Virus record (IMG/VR): IMGVR_UViG_3300021440_000056
Span: 1 to 41,946 of that record
Source of the DNA: a virus
Direction: 5' to 3' (one strand)
Length of the DNA stretch: 41,946 bases
The notes below the pieces were generated by a model. That model had not been told where the DNA came from and searched no databases. It saw only the letters and a program-made list of their open reading frames with translations. The stretch's first letter is position 1; every line of letters begins with the position of its first letter. The translations under genes were made by a program, and so were the position numbers. Below are positions 8,184-16,430 of the stretch, in pieces.

Positions 8184-9407
8184 TTAACCAGCTGCAGCTG
8201 CAGTAAAGTTATCTACAACGGCATTAGCCGGAGGATTCTTAACCACAGTAGTGACTTCAGTGGTAAGAGTTCCACCAATGGCATCGATACCATTATCCTG
8301 TGCCACATCGCCAGACTGATTGAATTCCTTACGTTGAGTCTTTCGACCGCCAAGATAAGCCAGCTTAAAACCATTGATATCAACAGCAATAGCCATCTTC
8401 ATCCAGTCAGCATTGCTATTCAACAGTGGGTGTTCAACCATGTTGAAAGTACCACGAGCAATCTTGAACTGGGTAAACTGCAGACCGTAAGAAGTCTCGC
8501 CATTAACCATATAGTAGGTTGAATTCAACCGACCAATGTTATTGAGAACCTTACGAGCAGTTGCACCAACAAACAGTACTCTAGTATTAGCGCTTGCAGG
8601 ATCAGTTACTTGGTTAAAGCACGGATCAAAGAAGCCTTCCAATTGAGTATAATTGGTAGTGGAACCTGCAGTATACACATTAGCTGCAGCATACGTCGGA
8701 GGATAGTATGCCAGAGTAGATGTGATATTAACCAAACCATCCATGGTACGGAAAGGTTGGCCATTCAGAGTTCCAGAACTCTTCTGCGAGAAGATGATAG
8801 CCTTCTCGATATCATTAGCTTGCAGCTTTGCACAATCACCACGATTTTCAGCGGTAATAGTGTCGCCAGCAATGACTTGAGTTGCAGCAGCAGATCCAGA
8901 AACTGCCCAGGTATTACGAATAATCTGGGTATAGTTAGTGATCTTAACAGGGTTAATGCTCAAAGCATTCGGACGCAGACTAGATTCTTCAAATGCAGTA
9001 CCAACTTGGTAGCACAGCTGAGAGCTAGACATAGTGGCAGCAGTAGAGCCAATACCACGACTAACTTGAATCTGAGTTGCACTACTAACTGCAGTAACCA
9101 TAAACTGCTCTTTAGTAGTTTGGTTGCGCATCATCATACCAGGAATAATATTCGTGGTAGACGATACAGTGATAGTGGTATCAGTGCTAAGTGCAGATGC
9201 ACTCAGAGTAACCTGAGGGAAAATCATGGTCTTAGTGAAAAAACCATGCTCAGGTTGCAATGCAGTTTCTTCTCCAGCTTGCGAAGTCATCACAAACAGT
9301 GGAGCAGTACCATTAGGCATCAAGCGTGTAATAGCTTGTGCAAAACTTGGGACTATATAACTCTGGGTGCTTGATGCACTGGAAGTACTAAAAATGCCAG
9401 TAGACAT
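8184..9407 (-). CDS. Major capsid protein
   Basis: A 407-aa protein in the classic place, after the scaffold-like gene. The N-terminal portion (SFAQAITRLMPNGTAPLFVM, then QPEHGFFTKTM) resembles the DUF5309 / SU10-type major capsid family. The middle and C-terminal parts have alternating strands and helices consistent with an HK97 fold, for example DIEKAIIFSQKSSGTLNGQP and the C-terminal KMAIAVDINGFKLAYLGGRK. Codon use is distinct: CTG, CGT and GC-ending codons are frequent, which leaves a 254-codon open frame on the opposite strand that is only a shadow. The ribosome-binding site is AGGATAATACAATG. Family assignment is from pattern memory; the capsid role is strongly supported by context and expression-type codons. 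Confidence 0.8.
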   Translation of the reverse strand: MSTGIFSTSSASSTQSYIVPSFAQAITRLMPNGTAPLFVMTSQAGEETALQPEHGFFTKTMIFPQVTLSASALSTDTTITVSSTTNIIPGMMMRNQTTKEQFMVTAVSSATQIQVSRGIGSTAATMSSSQLCYQVGTAFEESSLRPNALSINPVKITNYTQIIRNTWAVSGSAAATQVIAGDTITAENRGDCAKLQANDIEKAIIFSQKSSGTLNGQPFRTMDGLVNITSTLAYYPPTYAAANVYTAGSTTNYTQLEGFFDPCFNQVTDPASANTRVLFVGATARKVLNNIGRLNSTYYMVNGETSYGLQFTQFKIARGTFNMVEHPLLNSNADWMKMAIAVDINGFKLAYLGGRKTQRKEFNQSGDVAQDNGIDAIGGTLTTEVTTVVKNPPANAVVDNFTAAAAG

Positions 9408-9441
9408 TGTATTATCCTATTAAATGTTTAAGAATTACCTA

Positions 9442-9849
9442 TTACAGGCACTTCCAGATATACGCAGTATCGCTAACCTTAGTTACCTCCACAAAAGAGA
9501 TAACAAATCCAGGAAGAGTTGCACGCCCCTGCAACGTAATACCAGTATTTGCTACCCAAGTAGGATTAAAACTTGGTATAACACTAACCATAAAGTTAAA
9601 ACTATCACCAGGAGACATATTGGGGGCAGCTGCAGTAATTTGTGCTGCAGTAGGAGTAGTGAAGTTGCGATTAGCAGTAATGCCAGTAATGCGGAAACAG
9701 CCACCGGAAATATCGTTAACTGTAAGAGTATAAGCAGCATCAGTTGCATAATCCACAGATCGGGTATTACCGAAAAACCCTTCACCTGGAACTGCAGCTC
9801 TTGCCAAGCCACCAGCATCTCGAACCATTACACGATCAAAAATTGACAT
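9442..9849 (-). CDS. Capsid-associated small protein (decoration-like)
   Basis: A 135-aa protein, beta-rich with a Gly/Asp/Thr pattern (TNDAAYTLTVNDISGG-type strands) and an N-terminal segment FDRVMVRDAGGLARAAVPGE. It lies between scaffold and major capsid genes in the late operon, with GC-ending codons like the capsid gene. Small beta-sandwich proteins at this place are often capsid decoration or head-fibre proteins. The role is inferred; I recognise no specific family. Longer-looking frames on the opposite strand and in another minus frame here are shadows. Confidence 0.6.
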   Translation of the reverse strand: MSIFDRVMVRDAGGLARAAVPGEGFFGNTRSVDYATDAAYTLTVNDISGGCFRITGITANRNFTTPTAAQITAAAPNMSPGDSFNFMVSVIPSFNPTWVANTGITLQGRATLPGFVISFVEVTKVSDTAYIWKCL

Positions 9850-9857
9850 GATATGCC

Positions 9858-10574
9858 TTATCCATTAACGTAAGAAGACCAATCGTCTGCAGGCTTTTGC
9901 TTAGCAGACTCAATAGGTTTTGGAGCAAACACATCAACTGCTGACATGAGAGCTTCTTGAGCTAGTTGTTGCAGTTCAGTAGGAGAAGCCTTAGGGTTTC
10001 TCATCTGAAGCTGACGAACAGTTTGGGAAATGAAAGGTTGGACAAGAGGATTATTAAACTTCTCAGTTAGGCTTCTCTCTGCTTGAATACGATCTTGTTC
10101 TGTGCGATTGTTAAAGGTCATTGCTTCCAAATGATCTTTAACTTGCTTCTCTGCCAACTTACTAGCTGCAACAACTGCCTGTTGATATACAGCACTAGAA
10201 GTAGCCTGAATAATATCGGCTAAAGCTTGTGCAGCTCCTTCTCCACCAGCAGTAATAGCTTGAAGTTTTTCAGCTGGGATAAGTTTAGAGAAATCAGCTT
10301 TTTGGGCTGCCTCAACTAACTTCTCTACCGGAAGAGTTTCTGCTACCTTAACTTCAAGACCTTCTCCATCCTTAGGAGGAGTCCACAGATCCTTAAACTT
10401 AGCAGTTGGATCAGAGTTTACTGGCGGAGTAACTGGAGGTGCTACTGGGGTTGTAGGCGGATACACTCCAGTAGCTGCATTAGGAGGAGTTTGCAGATTG
10501 TTCTGGTTTCCTTGTGGAATATGGTTTACGCCACCAGAACCAATCTTACCGAAAATTTTATCAATGAGAGACAT
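9858..10574 (-). CDS. Scaffolding protein
   Basis: A 238-aa protein with a Pro-rich linker (about residues 30-55, TPPNAATGVYPPTTPVAPPV), followed by a highly helical, charged Ala/Gln/Glu/Lys body from about residue 80 to 215, and a short basic/aromatic tail. This low-complexity linker plus long helices, directly upstream of the capsid genes, is typical of internal scaffolds that guide procapsid assembly. No protease motif is seen. Sequence identity to a named scaffold cannot be judged here. Confidence 0.7.
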   Translation of the reverse strand: MSLIDKIFGKIGSGGVNHIPQGNQNNLQTPPNAATGVYPPTTPVAPPVTPPVNSDPTAKFKDLWTPPKDGEGLEVKVAETLPVEKLVEAAQKADFSKLIPAEKLQAITAGGEGAAQALADIIQATSSAVYQQAVVAASKLAEKQVKDHLEAMTFNNRTEQDRIQAERSLTEKFNNPLVQPFISQTVRQLQMRNPKASPTELQQLAQEALMSAVDVFAPKPIESAKQKPADDWSSYVNG

Positions 10575-10576
10575 GA

Positions 10577-10825
10577 TTAACCTTGAGAAGTTTGGGAAAG
10601 TGCCTTGAAGGCTTGGGATTGATCTATCAGGAATTGTAATAGATCGATTTTGGATTTAATCTCAGCTTGGATTTGAGCAAACCTTACTGGATTCTTTTCA
10701 TCATATAGATGATTAAGGAACTCTTGAGTATATGCCTTTATTTCCTCCTGGTAGTATTTTTCCACCTCATAAGGTAGAATTTTTCCATAGTTCTCTTGGG
10801 TTACCGGAGTAGCTCCGAACATCAT
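10577..10825 (-). CDS. Small helical late protein, unknown
   Basis: An 82-aa protein, almost entirely helical and charged (EKYYQEEIKAYTQEFLNHLY). The gap to the scaffold gene is 2 nt and to the holin-like gene 1 nt, so expression is linked. It may assist head assembly. No motif is recognised and no membrane segment is present. Confidence 0.55.
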   Translation of the reverse strand: MMFGATPVTQENYGKILPYEVEKYYQEEIKAYTQEFLNHLYDEKNPVRFAQIQAEIKSKIDLLQFLIDQSQAFKALSQTSQG

Positions 10826-10826
10826 A

Positions 10827-11192
10827 TCAATTTCCTTTAGACATTAGTTGTGGAATTATCTTTTCAGCAGTTCTGCCTATAGTATATCCGCCTAGACCTA
10901 ACTGAACTATATCCCACAATTTTAGGTATTCAGCTTCTGTAAGATTAGGAGCAGCCAATCCGAACCATCTGGCAACAATTAAGGCTGTAAAGGTAACCAT
11001 AGTTAATGGTCTCCAATTACAGGTTAACCAGGACTCTGAATTAGCTTCAGCAACTATAACAGAAGTCTGAGCCTGAACTAATGCAAGAATTGCATCAAGT
11101 TTATTCTTATCTTCTTCCCCAGCATTAGGCCATATTTTGTTAATGGCAGTTTCTGCTAGGGAAGATATAGATGAAACTGGATCATTAGCCAT
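10827..11192 (-). CDS. Holin, GTA-type 3-TM-like
   Basis: A 121-aa protein. The motif NSESWLTCNWRPLTMVTFTA (about residues 50-69) followed by a hydrophobic run (LIVARWFGLA), and a second hydrophobic segment VQLGLGGYTIGRTAEKII near residues 94-112, match the pattern of the 3-TM holin family seen in gene-transfer agents and many phages (PF11351-like, with WRP before the first helix). It would make membrane lesions that release the endolysin. It is placed between portal and scaffold genes, away from the M15 endolysin, which also occurs in related phages. The family match is from memory. Confidence 0.75.
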   Translation of the reverse strand: MANDPVSSISSLAETAINKIWPNAGEEDKNKLDAILALVQAQTSVIVAEANSESWLTCNWRPLTMVTFTALIVARWFGLAAPNLTEAEYLKLWDIVQLGLGGYTIGRTAEKIIPQLMSKGN

Positions 11193-11206
11193 CTATATCT
11201 CCGCTA

Positions 11207-13219
11207 TTACTGTTGCATCTGGGAACCGCTAGAGGTTGCAGCTATATTAGTGCCAGAGCTAGGGTTTGCTACATTGGGATCGTATCCAAAATCTGCTGGT
11301 TTAGGCATAGGAGTTTGGAATGGTGATTGTTTCTGAATAGCCATTTGAGCTAACTGATTCCATTGGGATACAGCTTGTTCATATAACTGTTGAGGTTGAG
11401 ATTTCTCAAAAGCACTAAGATCAACTTTCTCAAGTTTCATAATATAGGAGAACATTGGACCTATATTATAGGCTCCTGCTAGAACAGGACTAGATCCAAT
11501 AACCTGCATTGCTGAAATTCTAGCTTCTGGAGACATTACCTTAGAAGTAGGTAACATACCATCAGTTATCTTGAAATTCAGTGATGCCTTACGAAGGGCA
11601 ACTGGATCGAAAGAAGTAAACTTAGCTGCAGTTGGGGAATAAATATCTCCTGAAGGTTGGTATTGCAGAATGTTAAGCTTAATGCACTGCTTTAATGGAG
11701 TAAATACCTGAGCCTCCATATTAAGAGCAAGTCTCTGATCCTTAGATGTGGCGTTATTCATAACATCTTGCCACTGCGAATCAGTCTTATTACCTTTTAC
11801 AAACTGTCCAGATCTTGCAGGATTAAGTCCATTAAGTTTATCAGCAAGTCCAATGAAAGTTTGGATTTCTGATAAGGCTACACTAGATTGATCATCCCTA
11901 AATGGAATCTGGTAGACTGCTTCAGATAATGGTTTACCAAATGCAGAAGGCCTAACAGGAATCTTTGCAGCAGGATTAGGATTGTTAATGTGCTTCTCAT
12001 CAACCAGAGAAGGATTATATAATAATCTATCACTAACAGCTCTTCTACGAGAAGCTATTACTGAATTAAGCAAAGATGAAGCAATTTGTTGGAATGGTTT
12101 AGCATTCTCAGCTGTAGATTTAGTCTGATATCCCAACCCATCTTCGCTAGGTGCAGCAAAGAATACTGGAATCATATCATGTGCATTAGTTAACTTTTCA
12201 GCATATATGATATGTTGATGGTTAATAATGATTAGTTTCCACACTTGAGGAGTATTAGCTTCTGGTACAGCTAATTCAAACTCAGAGGGTAAGATTCGTA
12301 TATATTCAGTGGAGACTTCATATACAGCTTTGTATTGAAAGTTTCCTTTAGATACTTGTTGAGCCAGACCTGCATAGGAGGACCAATCCTCCTGAGGAAC
12401 TTTAAATCTATCTACAATTGCAGAGTAATTTAAAGATGGAAGATAGAAAGATGAGCCATAAGGAGTTGCTACTGAGGGTATAAGGGTAGTTGAGGACTCA
12501 AATGCTGCTTTCAGATTAGCATAAATAGCCTTATTCCCAAGATTTTTGACTAATTTTTTAAGTGCAATCTTGGATAGAAGACGTGTGTTGCCTGCATAAG
12601 TACCTTCTTTACATATATTTTTGGGATGCGGAATGGGATCAAAGTATGTATTATACATATCCCACGCATTTAAGGTATTACCTTGCCAATAGGCATCTAT
12701 AGGTTTACCCTCAGTCTGAGAATATTCTAATTCTGTGGTGACTCCAGGTATAGTCTTAACATCCCACGAGCACTCTACAGCGGCTAGATTATATCTTGCA
12801 CAGCTATAAAAGAATACCATTAACTCACTTACCCATCCAGAACTGATTGAATTTTCTTCTATAACTGCTTGGAATGCAGAAGCTTCTGCCATCTGCTCCG
12901 GCGGAGCTACAACACCCATGATTGGGTAATCTGATAAAAATACTGCAGCCTGATAGTTAACATAAGAGTCAACTTGAGGTGCAATAACTGGAAGCTCTAC
13001 AGGCTGGTACTTTGTAAAGTCCCCATTGTTATTTGCTGCTTCTGCTTTACGCTTTTCAGCATCAAAAGATTGCTGTTCTCTAAGATAAGCTTTATCAATA
13101 GACTCCATTCTAGTCCTACGAGTAGATGTCATCTCAGTAGAACGACCAAGAGTCTTATGATAGGCAATGAATAATGCCTGGCTAGCTTCAGAAAGCCTAA
13201 AGATATTTTTAGCGGCCAT
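11207..13219 (-). CDS. Portal protein
   Basis: A 670-aa protein directly after the large terminase (2-nt gap) and upstream of scaffold and capsid, the canonical portal position. The N-terminal segment STRRTRMESIDKAYLREQQS is a helix with basic residues as in many podoviral portals, followed by long mixed alpha/beta regions and helical stretches around residues 380-520 that could be the stem and wing. The Gln/Pro/Ser-rich C-terminus from about residue 600 fits a barrel or crown tail. The length is nearer to long P22-type portals than to the roughly 530-aa T7 type. It forms the dodecameric ring for DNA entry and exit. The specific family is not recognised. Confidence 0.75.
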   Translation of the reverse strand: MAAKNIFRLSEASQALFIAYHKTLGRSTEMTSTRRTRMESIDKAYLREQQSFDAEKRKAEAANNNGDFTKYQPVELPVIAPQVDSYVNYQAAVFLSDYPIMGVVAPPEQMAEASAFQAVIEENSISSGWVSELMVFFYSCARYNLAAVECSWDVKTIPGVTTELEYSQTEGKPIDAYWQGNTLNAWDMYNTYFDPIPHPKNICKEGTYAGNTRLLSKIALKKLVKNLGNKAIYANLKAAFESSTTLIPSVATPYGSSFYLPSLNYSAIVDRFKVPQEDWSSYAGLAQQVSKGNFQYKAVYEVSTEYIRILPSEFELAVPEANTPQVWKLIIINHQHIIYAEKLTNAHDMIPVFFAAPSEDGLGYQTKSTAENAKPFQQIASSLLNSVIASRRRAVSDRLLYNPSLVDEKHINNPNPAAKIPVRPSAFGKPLSEAVYQIPFRDDQSSVALSEIQTFIGLADKLNGLNPARSGQFVKGNKTDSQWQDVMNNATSKDQRLALNMEAQVFTPLKQCIKLNILQYQPSGDIYSPTAAKFTSFDPVALRKASLNFKITDGMLPTSKVMSPEARISAMQVIGSSPVLAGAYNIGPMFSYIMKLEKVDLSAFEKSQPQQLYEQAVSQWNQLAQMAIQKQSPFQTPMPKPADFGYDPNVANPSSGTNIAATSSGSQMQQ

Positions 13220-13221
13220 GA

Positions 13222-14757
13222 TTAGAATGCGCAGTTGTCTGCTTCAGTTAAAACAGGAATGTTTCTAGACTCTTCATCATCTAGAATCGTGGTCCTAGCT
13301 AAGAACTCAGCGTACTCTTTTGGTACTCTCTCAGCATAGGTTAATAAGTCCAGAATACCATCTGTATTATTAGTCTTTAAGGGGTTAAAAGGTACAATTT
13401 GTGAGGATACCTTAGGCATTTGACTGTGATGAACATAAATGTCCCCTTTCTGTAAAGACTTAAACATGCCAAGAATTCTAGTGTTTTTAGCTGCCCTACC
13501 TGAATAGATAGGTACAACATATACACTTATAATTCCTAGGTCTCTAAGTTGAGATTCTATCTCCTCCTTGAGCACATACTGATAGGCATTGGCTTCAACC
13601 ACTATAAGATAACACTTATTTTTAAGTGCCATTGCTATACATTTCTTACCAGTATCTTTGAATGAAAATCTTCCTTCCTCAATCTCCATCCCTACTGGTT
13701 TTTCATCAAATAACTCAAAATATCCTATAGAGATTGCATCTGCATTAGACTTATCTGTTGCAGGGTCTACTATAACATAATTACCTTGATGAATATCTCC
13801 TTTTTCATAAGGACATCTGGGTAACTTTGTCAAATCTATTCTATCATTTACAGTGGCATTCTCATCATTTAGGACCTCTGCAAAGAAGATTTCCTTACGG
13901 CCAGCTATATAGTCATTCTGGAATTCAACTAATAACTGTTTTATTGGCTGTAAATCTTCCCATAAGGAGGTTCCATCTTCAAGGATGCCACCAGTTATAA
14001 ACTTTATCCAGTTAGGATTATGCTTAATTCTTCTAAGCAAGCTCCATTTGGTTGGATACATGTTAGCAATGAAGATAAACAAGCAACCTTCTGGGCTTTT
14101 TGCCTTCATTGCAGTACCATACATCCAAGTTTCTAGCTTAAGGGATACTGGTTCTGAATCTGCATCCTCTCTAGTCTGAATATCATCAAAGATAATGATA
14201 TCTGGACGTTCATTATTAAGAGTAATACCTCGAATATCTGCTTGGGCACCAACACCCATTAGAATTATGTCTCTTCCTCTAAAGGAAAAATTCTTTTTAT
14301 CCTGCCTATCAGATAGGATTTTTAGTTTCCAGTTACCAAATACCTTAAGAATGTTAGGTTCAGATAACATTCCTGAGATATCAGCTATAATATTCTCTGC
14401 TTTGGAAGCTGTGCCAGCTATAATTAGGATAAATTTCTTATCCGTAAATAGTATGGCATAAAGAACAAATAACTTAATAACAGAAGTTTTTGCAAAACCT
14501 CGGGGAAGGCCTATGGCTAATTGAGAGAAATCTCTCTTCTTATGCACATAGGTCTTTAACCATGCCCAGATAGATAGAAATACCCTTGGGAATAGGTATT
14601 TATATACTAGAGGTAAGGCTAAGGCTGCTAACATATCTAAAGATTCTTTAGCAGCTAACTCTATCTCTTGAGTTCTTAATATAACCTGTCTAGGCTCTTG
14701 AGATACTTCTATGGATGGCCCTGAAGTATCTCCTAGTTTATCTGATAATTTAGACAT
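13222..14757 (-). CDS. terL: Terminase large subunit
   Basis: A 511-aa packaging motor. The ATPase domain shows Walker A GLPRGFAKT at about residues 83-91, the coupling-like AGTASKAENI near 114-123, and Walker B DIIIFDD at 186-192. The C-terminal nuclease (RNase H-like) domain begins near residue 325 with VIVDPATD (Asp331), and a second acidic site is VVEAN (Glu388). Length and domain order are normal for a full terminase. It follows a 220-bp non-coding block holding a promoter, and precedes the portal. It converts ATP hydrolysis into DNA translocation and cuts the concatemer. Packaging type (cos, pac or terminal repeat) cannot be read from the protein here. Confidence 0.9.
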   Translation of the reverse strand: MSKLSDKLGDTSGPSIEVSQEPRQVILRTQEIELAAKESLDMLAALALPLVYKYLFPRVFLSIWAWLKTYVHKKRDFSQLAIGLPRGFAKTSVIKLFVLYAILFTDKKFILIIAGTASKAENIIADISGMLSEPNILKVFGNWKLKILSDRQDKKNFSFRGRDIILMGVGAQADIRGITLNNERPDIIIFDDIQTREDADSEPVSLKLETWMYGTAMKAKSPEGCLFIFIANMYPTKWSLLRRIKHNPNWIKFITGGILEDGTSLWEDLQPIKQLLVEFQNDYIAGRKEIFFAEVLNDENATVNDRIDLTKLPRCPYEKGDIHQGNYVIVDPATDKSNADAISIGYFELFDEKPVGMEIEEGRFSFKDTGKKCIAMALKNKCYLIVVEANAYQYVLKEEIESQLRDLGIISVYVVPIYSGRAAKNTRILGMFKSLQKGDIYVHHSQMPKVSSQIVPFNPLKTNNTDGILDLLTYAERVPKEYAEFLARTTILDDEESRNIPVLTEADNCAF

Positions 14758-14759
14758 AC

Positions 14760-14980
14760 TTATCCATAGTTAACAGTCTAGGTTCCGTTCCGTCTCTACG
14801 CTTCGGGCTTAACCAGCCCAAGGTATCTTATAGAGTTGCTCGATAGTAAAGGGCATAAAATCAGCTTACGCAGATTTTACTCGCAAGCTCGACCCTTGAC
14901 AATCTGCGCCTACTCTAACGCTACGCTTGTGCGGTCAACCCTTGCGCTTCGAGCCTACACTGGCGGCCTAGGAGATAATC
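14760..14980. other. GC-richer structured non-coding block between small and large terminase genes
   Basis: About 220 bp without a gene, clearly richer in GC than its surroundings. It holds a GGGCT-TAACC-AGCCC hairpin near 14805-14820, repeats of the form CGCTTCG(G/A)GC near 14800 and 14946, an AAGGG...CCCTT pairing across 14848-14896, and an 8-bp inverted repeat 14869-14876 / 14901-14908 that brackets a promoter. The place between the terminase genes is where packaging sites often lie, so a cos/pac signal or a structured leader RNA is possible. All repeats are read directly; function is inference. Confidence 0.6.
14874..14902 (-). promoter_or_regulatory. Sigma70-type promoter for the late/packaging operon
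   Basis: On the minus strand the -35 box is TTGTCA (14902-14897), the spacer is 17 nt, and the -10 box is TAAAAT (14879-14874). Each box matches the sigma70 consensus at 5 of 6 positions. It would start transcription about 110 nt ahead of the large terminase gene. Inverted-repeat arms CGCAGATT and AATCTGCG overlap the two boxes, suggesting control by a dimeric or tetrameric DNA-binding protein. Confidence 0.7.
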
Positions 14981-15157
14981 TTAACCTCTTTTAGGGTTAA
15001 GATTCATGAGAGTAGACTTTATCATCTCCAGCCTAAGACGAGCTAGGTCCATATCTTTTTTAAGCGTAGGGGCATGGATAACTTTCTTCTCTGCTTCCTT
15101 CATTGCGCGCAAAGTCTTAAGTATTTCCAGATGATCCGTCATTGAGAAGTTTGACAT
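14981..15157 (-). CDS. Small basic helical protein nested over the small-terminase end
   Basis: A 58-aa frame starting at ATG 15157 and ending at TAA 14981, in a different frame from the small terminase, whose last 41 nt it overlaps. A good ribosome-binding site, AAGGAAATAGAAATG, precedes this start; an in-frame ATG at 15142 is an alternative. The product (MSNFSMTDHLEILKTL...) is helical and Lys/Arg/Leu-rich with an AEKKVIHAP linker. It has no known motif. It could be a packaging helper or an independent small regulator. The helical, charged composition and the RBS support it being real. Confidence 0.6.
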   Translation of the reverse strand: MSNFSMTDHLEILKTLRAMKEAEKKVIHAPTLKKDMDLARLRLEMIKSTLMNLNPKRG

Positions 15158-15668
15158 TTCTATTTCCTTCCAAGGTTGCCAGTGCTAGCTTTTCTACTGC
15201 CCCGGACTGTATAGGTACTAAGGTCTTATCCCCAGTAGCTATAACTTGATTGTTTACGTTAAGTGTGAAAGAGTTTATTGCTATGGCCGGCAAGGTTATG
15301 GAAGCATGTTCCCCAGTTTGAGAAATTGGATCTACTGGAATAACTTCTCTTCCTCTGGCCGCCACCACTCTATGTAAGATACCTGCTAACTTAACAGGAT
15401 CCATACACATTCCCACATACATCTCTATCTGTTTGAGAATCTTATCCTCAATCCGATCGTATGTATTCGCTTTAACTATAGCCTTTTCTACCTTACCACT
15501 TCTTTTCTCAGCTAGGGCTAGTGCGAATTTCTCTTCTTTAAGTAACTGTGACACATAGCTAGGAGAGACTCCAGCAGATTGTGCAGCTAGCTCTTGAGAA
15601 AGTCCGTGGGAAAGCAGGTTTAAGACAACCTGTGCCGGCCCAGAAAAAGATGTTGTTAGGTCAGACAT
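15117..15668 (-). CDS. terS: Terminase small subunit
   Basis: A 183-aa protein. The N-terminal domain has a helix-turn-helix reading LSHGLSQELAAQSAGVSPSY followed by VSQLLKEEKF (about residues 19-48), as used by small terminases to bind the packaging site. A helical middle (KVEKAIVKANTYDRIEDKIL, about 54-80) is the oligomerisation part, and a beta-rich C-terminal tail follows. It is placed directly upstream of the large terminase, separated by the nested 58-aa gene and the structured block. It is the first gene of the minus-strand arm, facing the early genes across a 550-bp divergent region. Confidence 0.8.
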   Translation of the reverse strand: MSDLTTSFSGPAQVVLNLLSHGLSQELAAQSAGVSPSYVSQLLKEEKFALALAEKRSGKVEKAIVKANTYDRIEDKILKQIEMYVGMCMDPVKLAGILHRVVAARGREVIPVDPISQTGEHASITLPAIAINSFTLNVNNQVIATGDKTLVPIQSGAVEKLALATLEGNRNVKLLNDGSSGNT

Positions 15669-16215
15669 GGTTTAGGCTTTGGTTTTGGCGTATGCTACCA
15701 TAATAAGGAAAAGTGGGGATCTTGTGGCCAGGGATTAGGCTAGGTACCTTTCTACCATCTAACTCCTTTCTGTCATCTATCTCCTTTTATCCTAACTTCT
15801 ATATCTAGGCTAGGTCTAGGGAGACGGTAAAAAATTTAGAAAATTTGGGGTAGTTCTTTAGGATAGCCCAGGCTAGGCTAGCCCAAAAAGTCCCATCCCC
15901 TGGCCTGGTTTAAGTATATTCGGATATCTAGATATAGGAAGATAGAAATATAGGCATAGATGGATATAAGCATATGGGAATATAGGCAGGTGGATAGGTA
16001 GGGATATAAGGATGGAAGGATATAAGGATATGGTTATATAAGGATATAGGAATATGATTAGATATGTATATGGTTAGATATGGATATGGATTCTTTTTAG
16101 AGGTCTAGGGAGTTTTTTAGTTTTAGGCTGTAGTTGTAAGGTTCGTGTAAGCGGTTCTGGGAGACAATAGAGGCATCGGTTAGGTTTTAGGTTAGATGAG
16201 AGATAGGAGATAGAC
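15669..16215. other. Divergent intergenic region, candidate replication origin / control region
   Basis: About 550 bp between the leftward and rightward arms with no supportable gene. The left half (15.73-15.9 kb) carries three TAGGCTAG octamers (15736, 15806, 15874) and C/T-rich stretches. The right half (15.93-16.09 kb) is purine- and T-rich on the plus strand with short iterated units. No convincing full promoter was found for either first gene, although TATTAT-like boxes occur ahead of the small terminase. Position, AT-richness and iterated units suggest an origin or early control region. This is inference. Confidence 0.55.
15962..16090 (+). repeat. Degenerate GGATATAAG iterations
   Basis: Exact GGATATAAG occurs at 15962, 16002 and 16018. 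Variants GGATATAGG (16042) and GGATATGG (16027 and 16082) and several TTAGATATG/TATATGG units fill the space between. Units are 8-10 bp with irregular spacing, like iterons or an AT-rich unwinding stretch. Copies are read directly; the origin role is inference. Confidence 0.6.
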
Positions 16216-16422
16216 ATGAGCAAGGCGAAGAATTCTTGGCGGTTTGAGTGGCTGGATGATAATAGGAATACTATCCGGGCGCTGTTCTGGTGCAAGTTCT
16301 ATGCACCTGAGGCAATCTGCAAGGACATTCAACATGGCGTTGCCCTAGGATACCTTCAGGAGGTTGATTGCTGGGCGATTGCCCGGGCTTCTAAGGAACT
16401 CCGGGAACAGGTAGGATTCTAA
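16216..16422 (+). CDS. Small early protein, unknown
   Basis: A 68-aa protein starting at ATG with a clear AGGAG ribosome-binding site 6-7 nt upstream. It has a basic, Trp-containing N-terminus (SKAKNSWRFEWLDDNRNT) and an Ala/Glu-rich helical C-terminus (AIARASKELREQ), with two Cys residues. It is the first rightward gene and so probably among the earliest made, where host-takeover proteins usually lie. I do not recognise it. Confidence 0.6.
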   Translation: MSKAKNSWRFEWLDDNRNTIRALFWCKFYAPEAICKDIQHGVALGYLQEVDCWAIARASKELREQVGF

Positions 16423-16430
16423 GATAAATG

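Noticed and set aside
8610-9374. 254-codon plus-strand open frame
   Set aside because: It is antisense to the major capsid gene; the frame is open because of capsid codon bias, has odd Cys/Arg/Ser-rich composition and lacks a ribosome-binding site.
9424-9846. 140-codon plus-strand frame and an 88-codon minus-strand frame (9552-9818)
   Set aside because: Both overlap the 135-aa late gene, which has the right spacing in the operon; the others are compositionally implausible.
16074-16295. 73-codon minus-strand frame across the start of the first early gene
   Set aside because: No good ribosome-binding site; opposes a gene with a strong AGGAG signal and lies in repeat-rich DNA.
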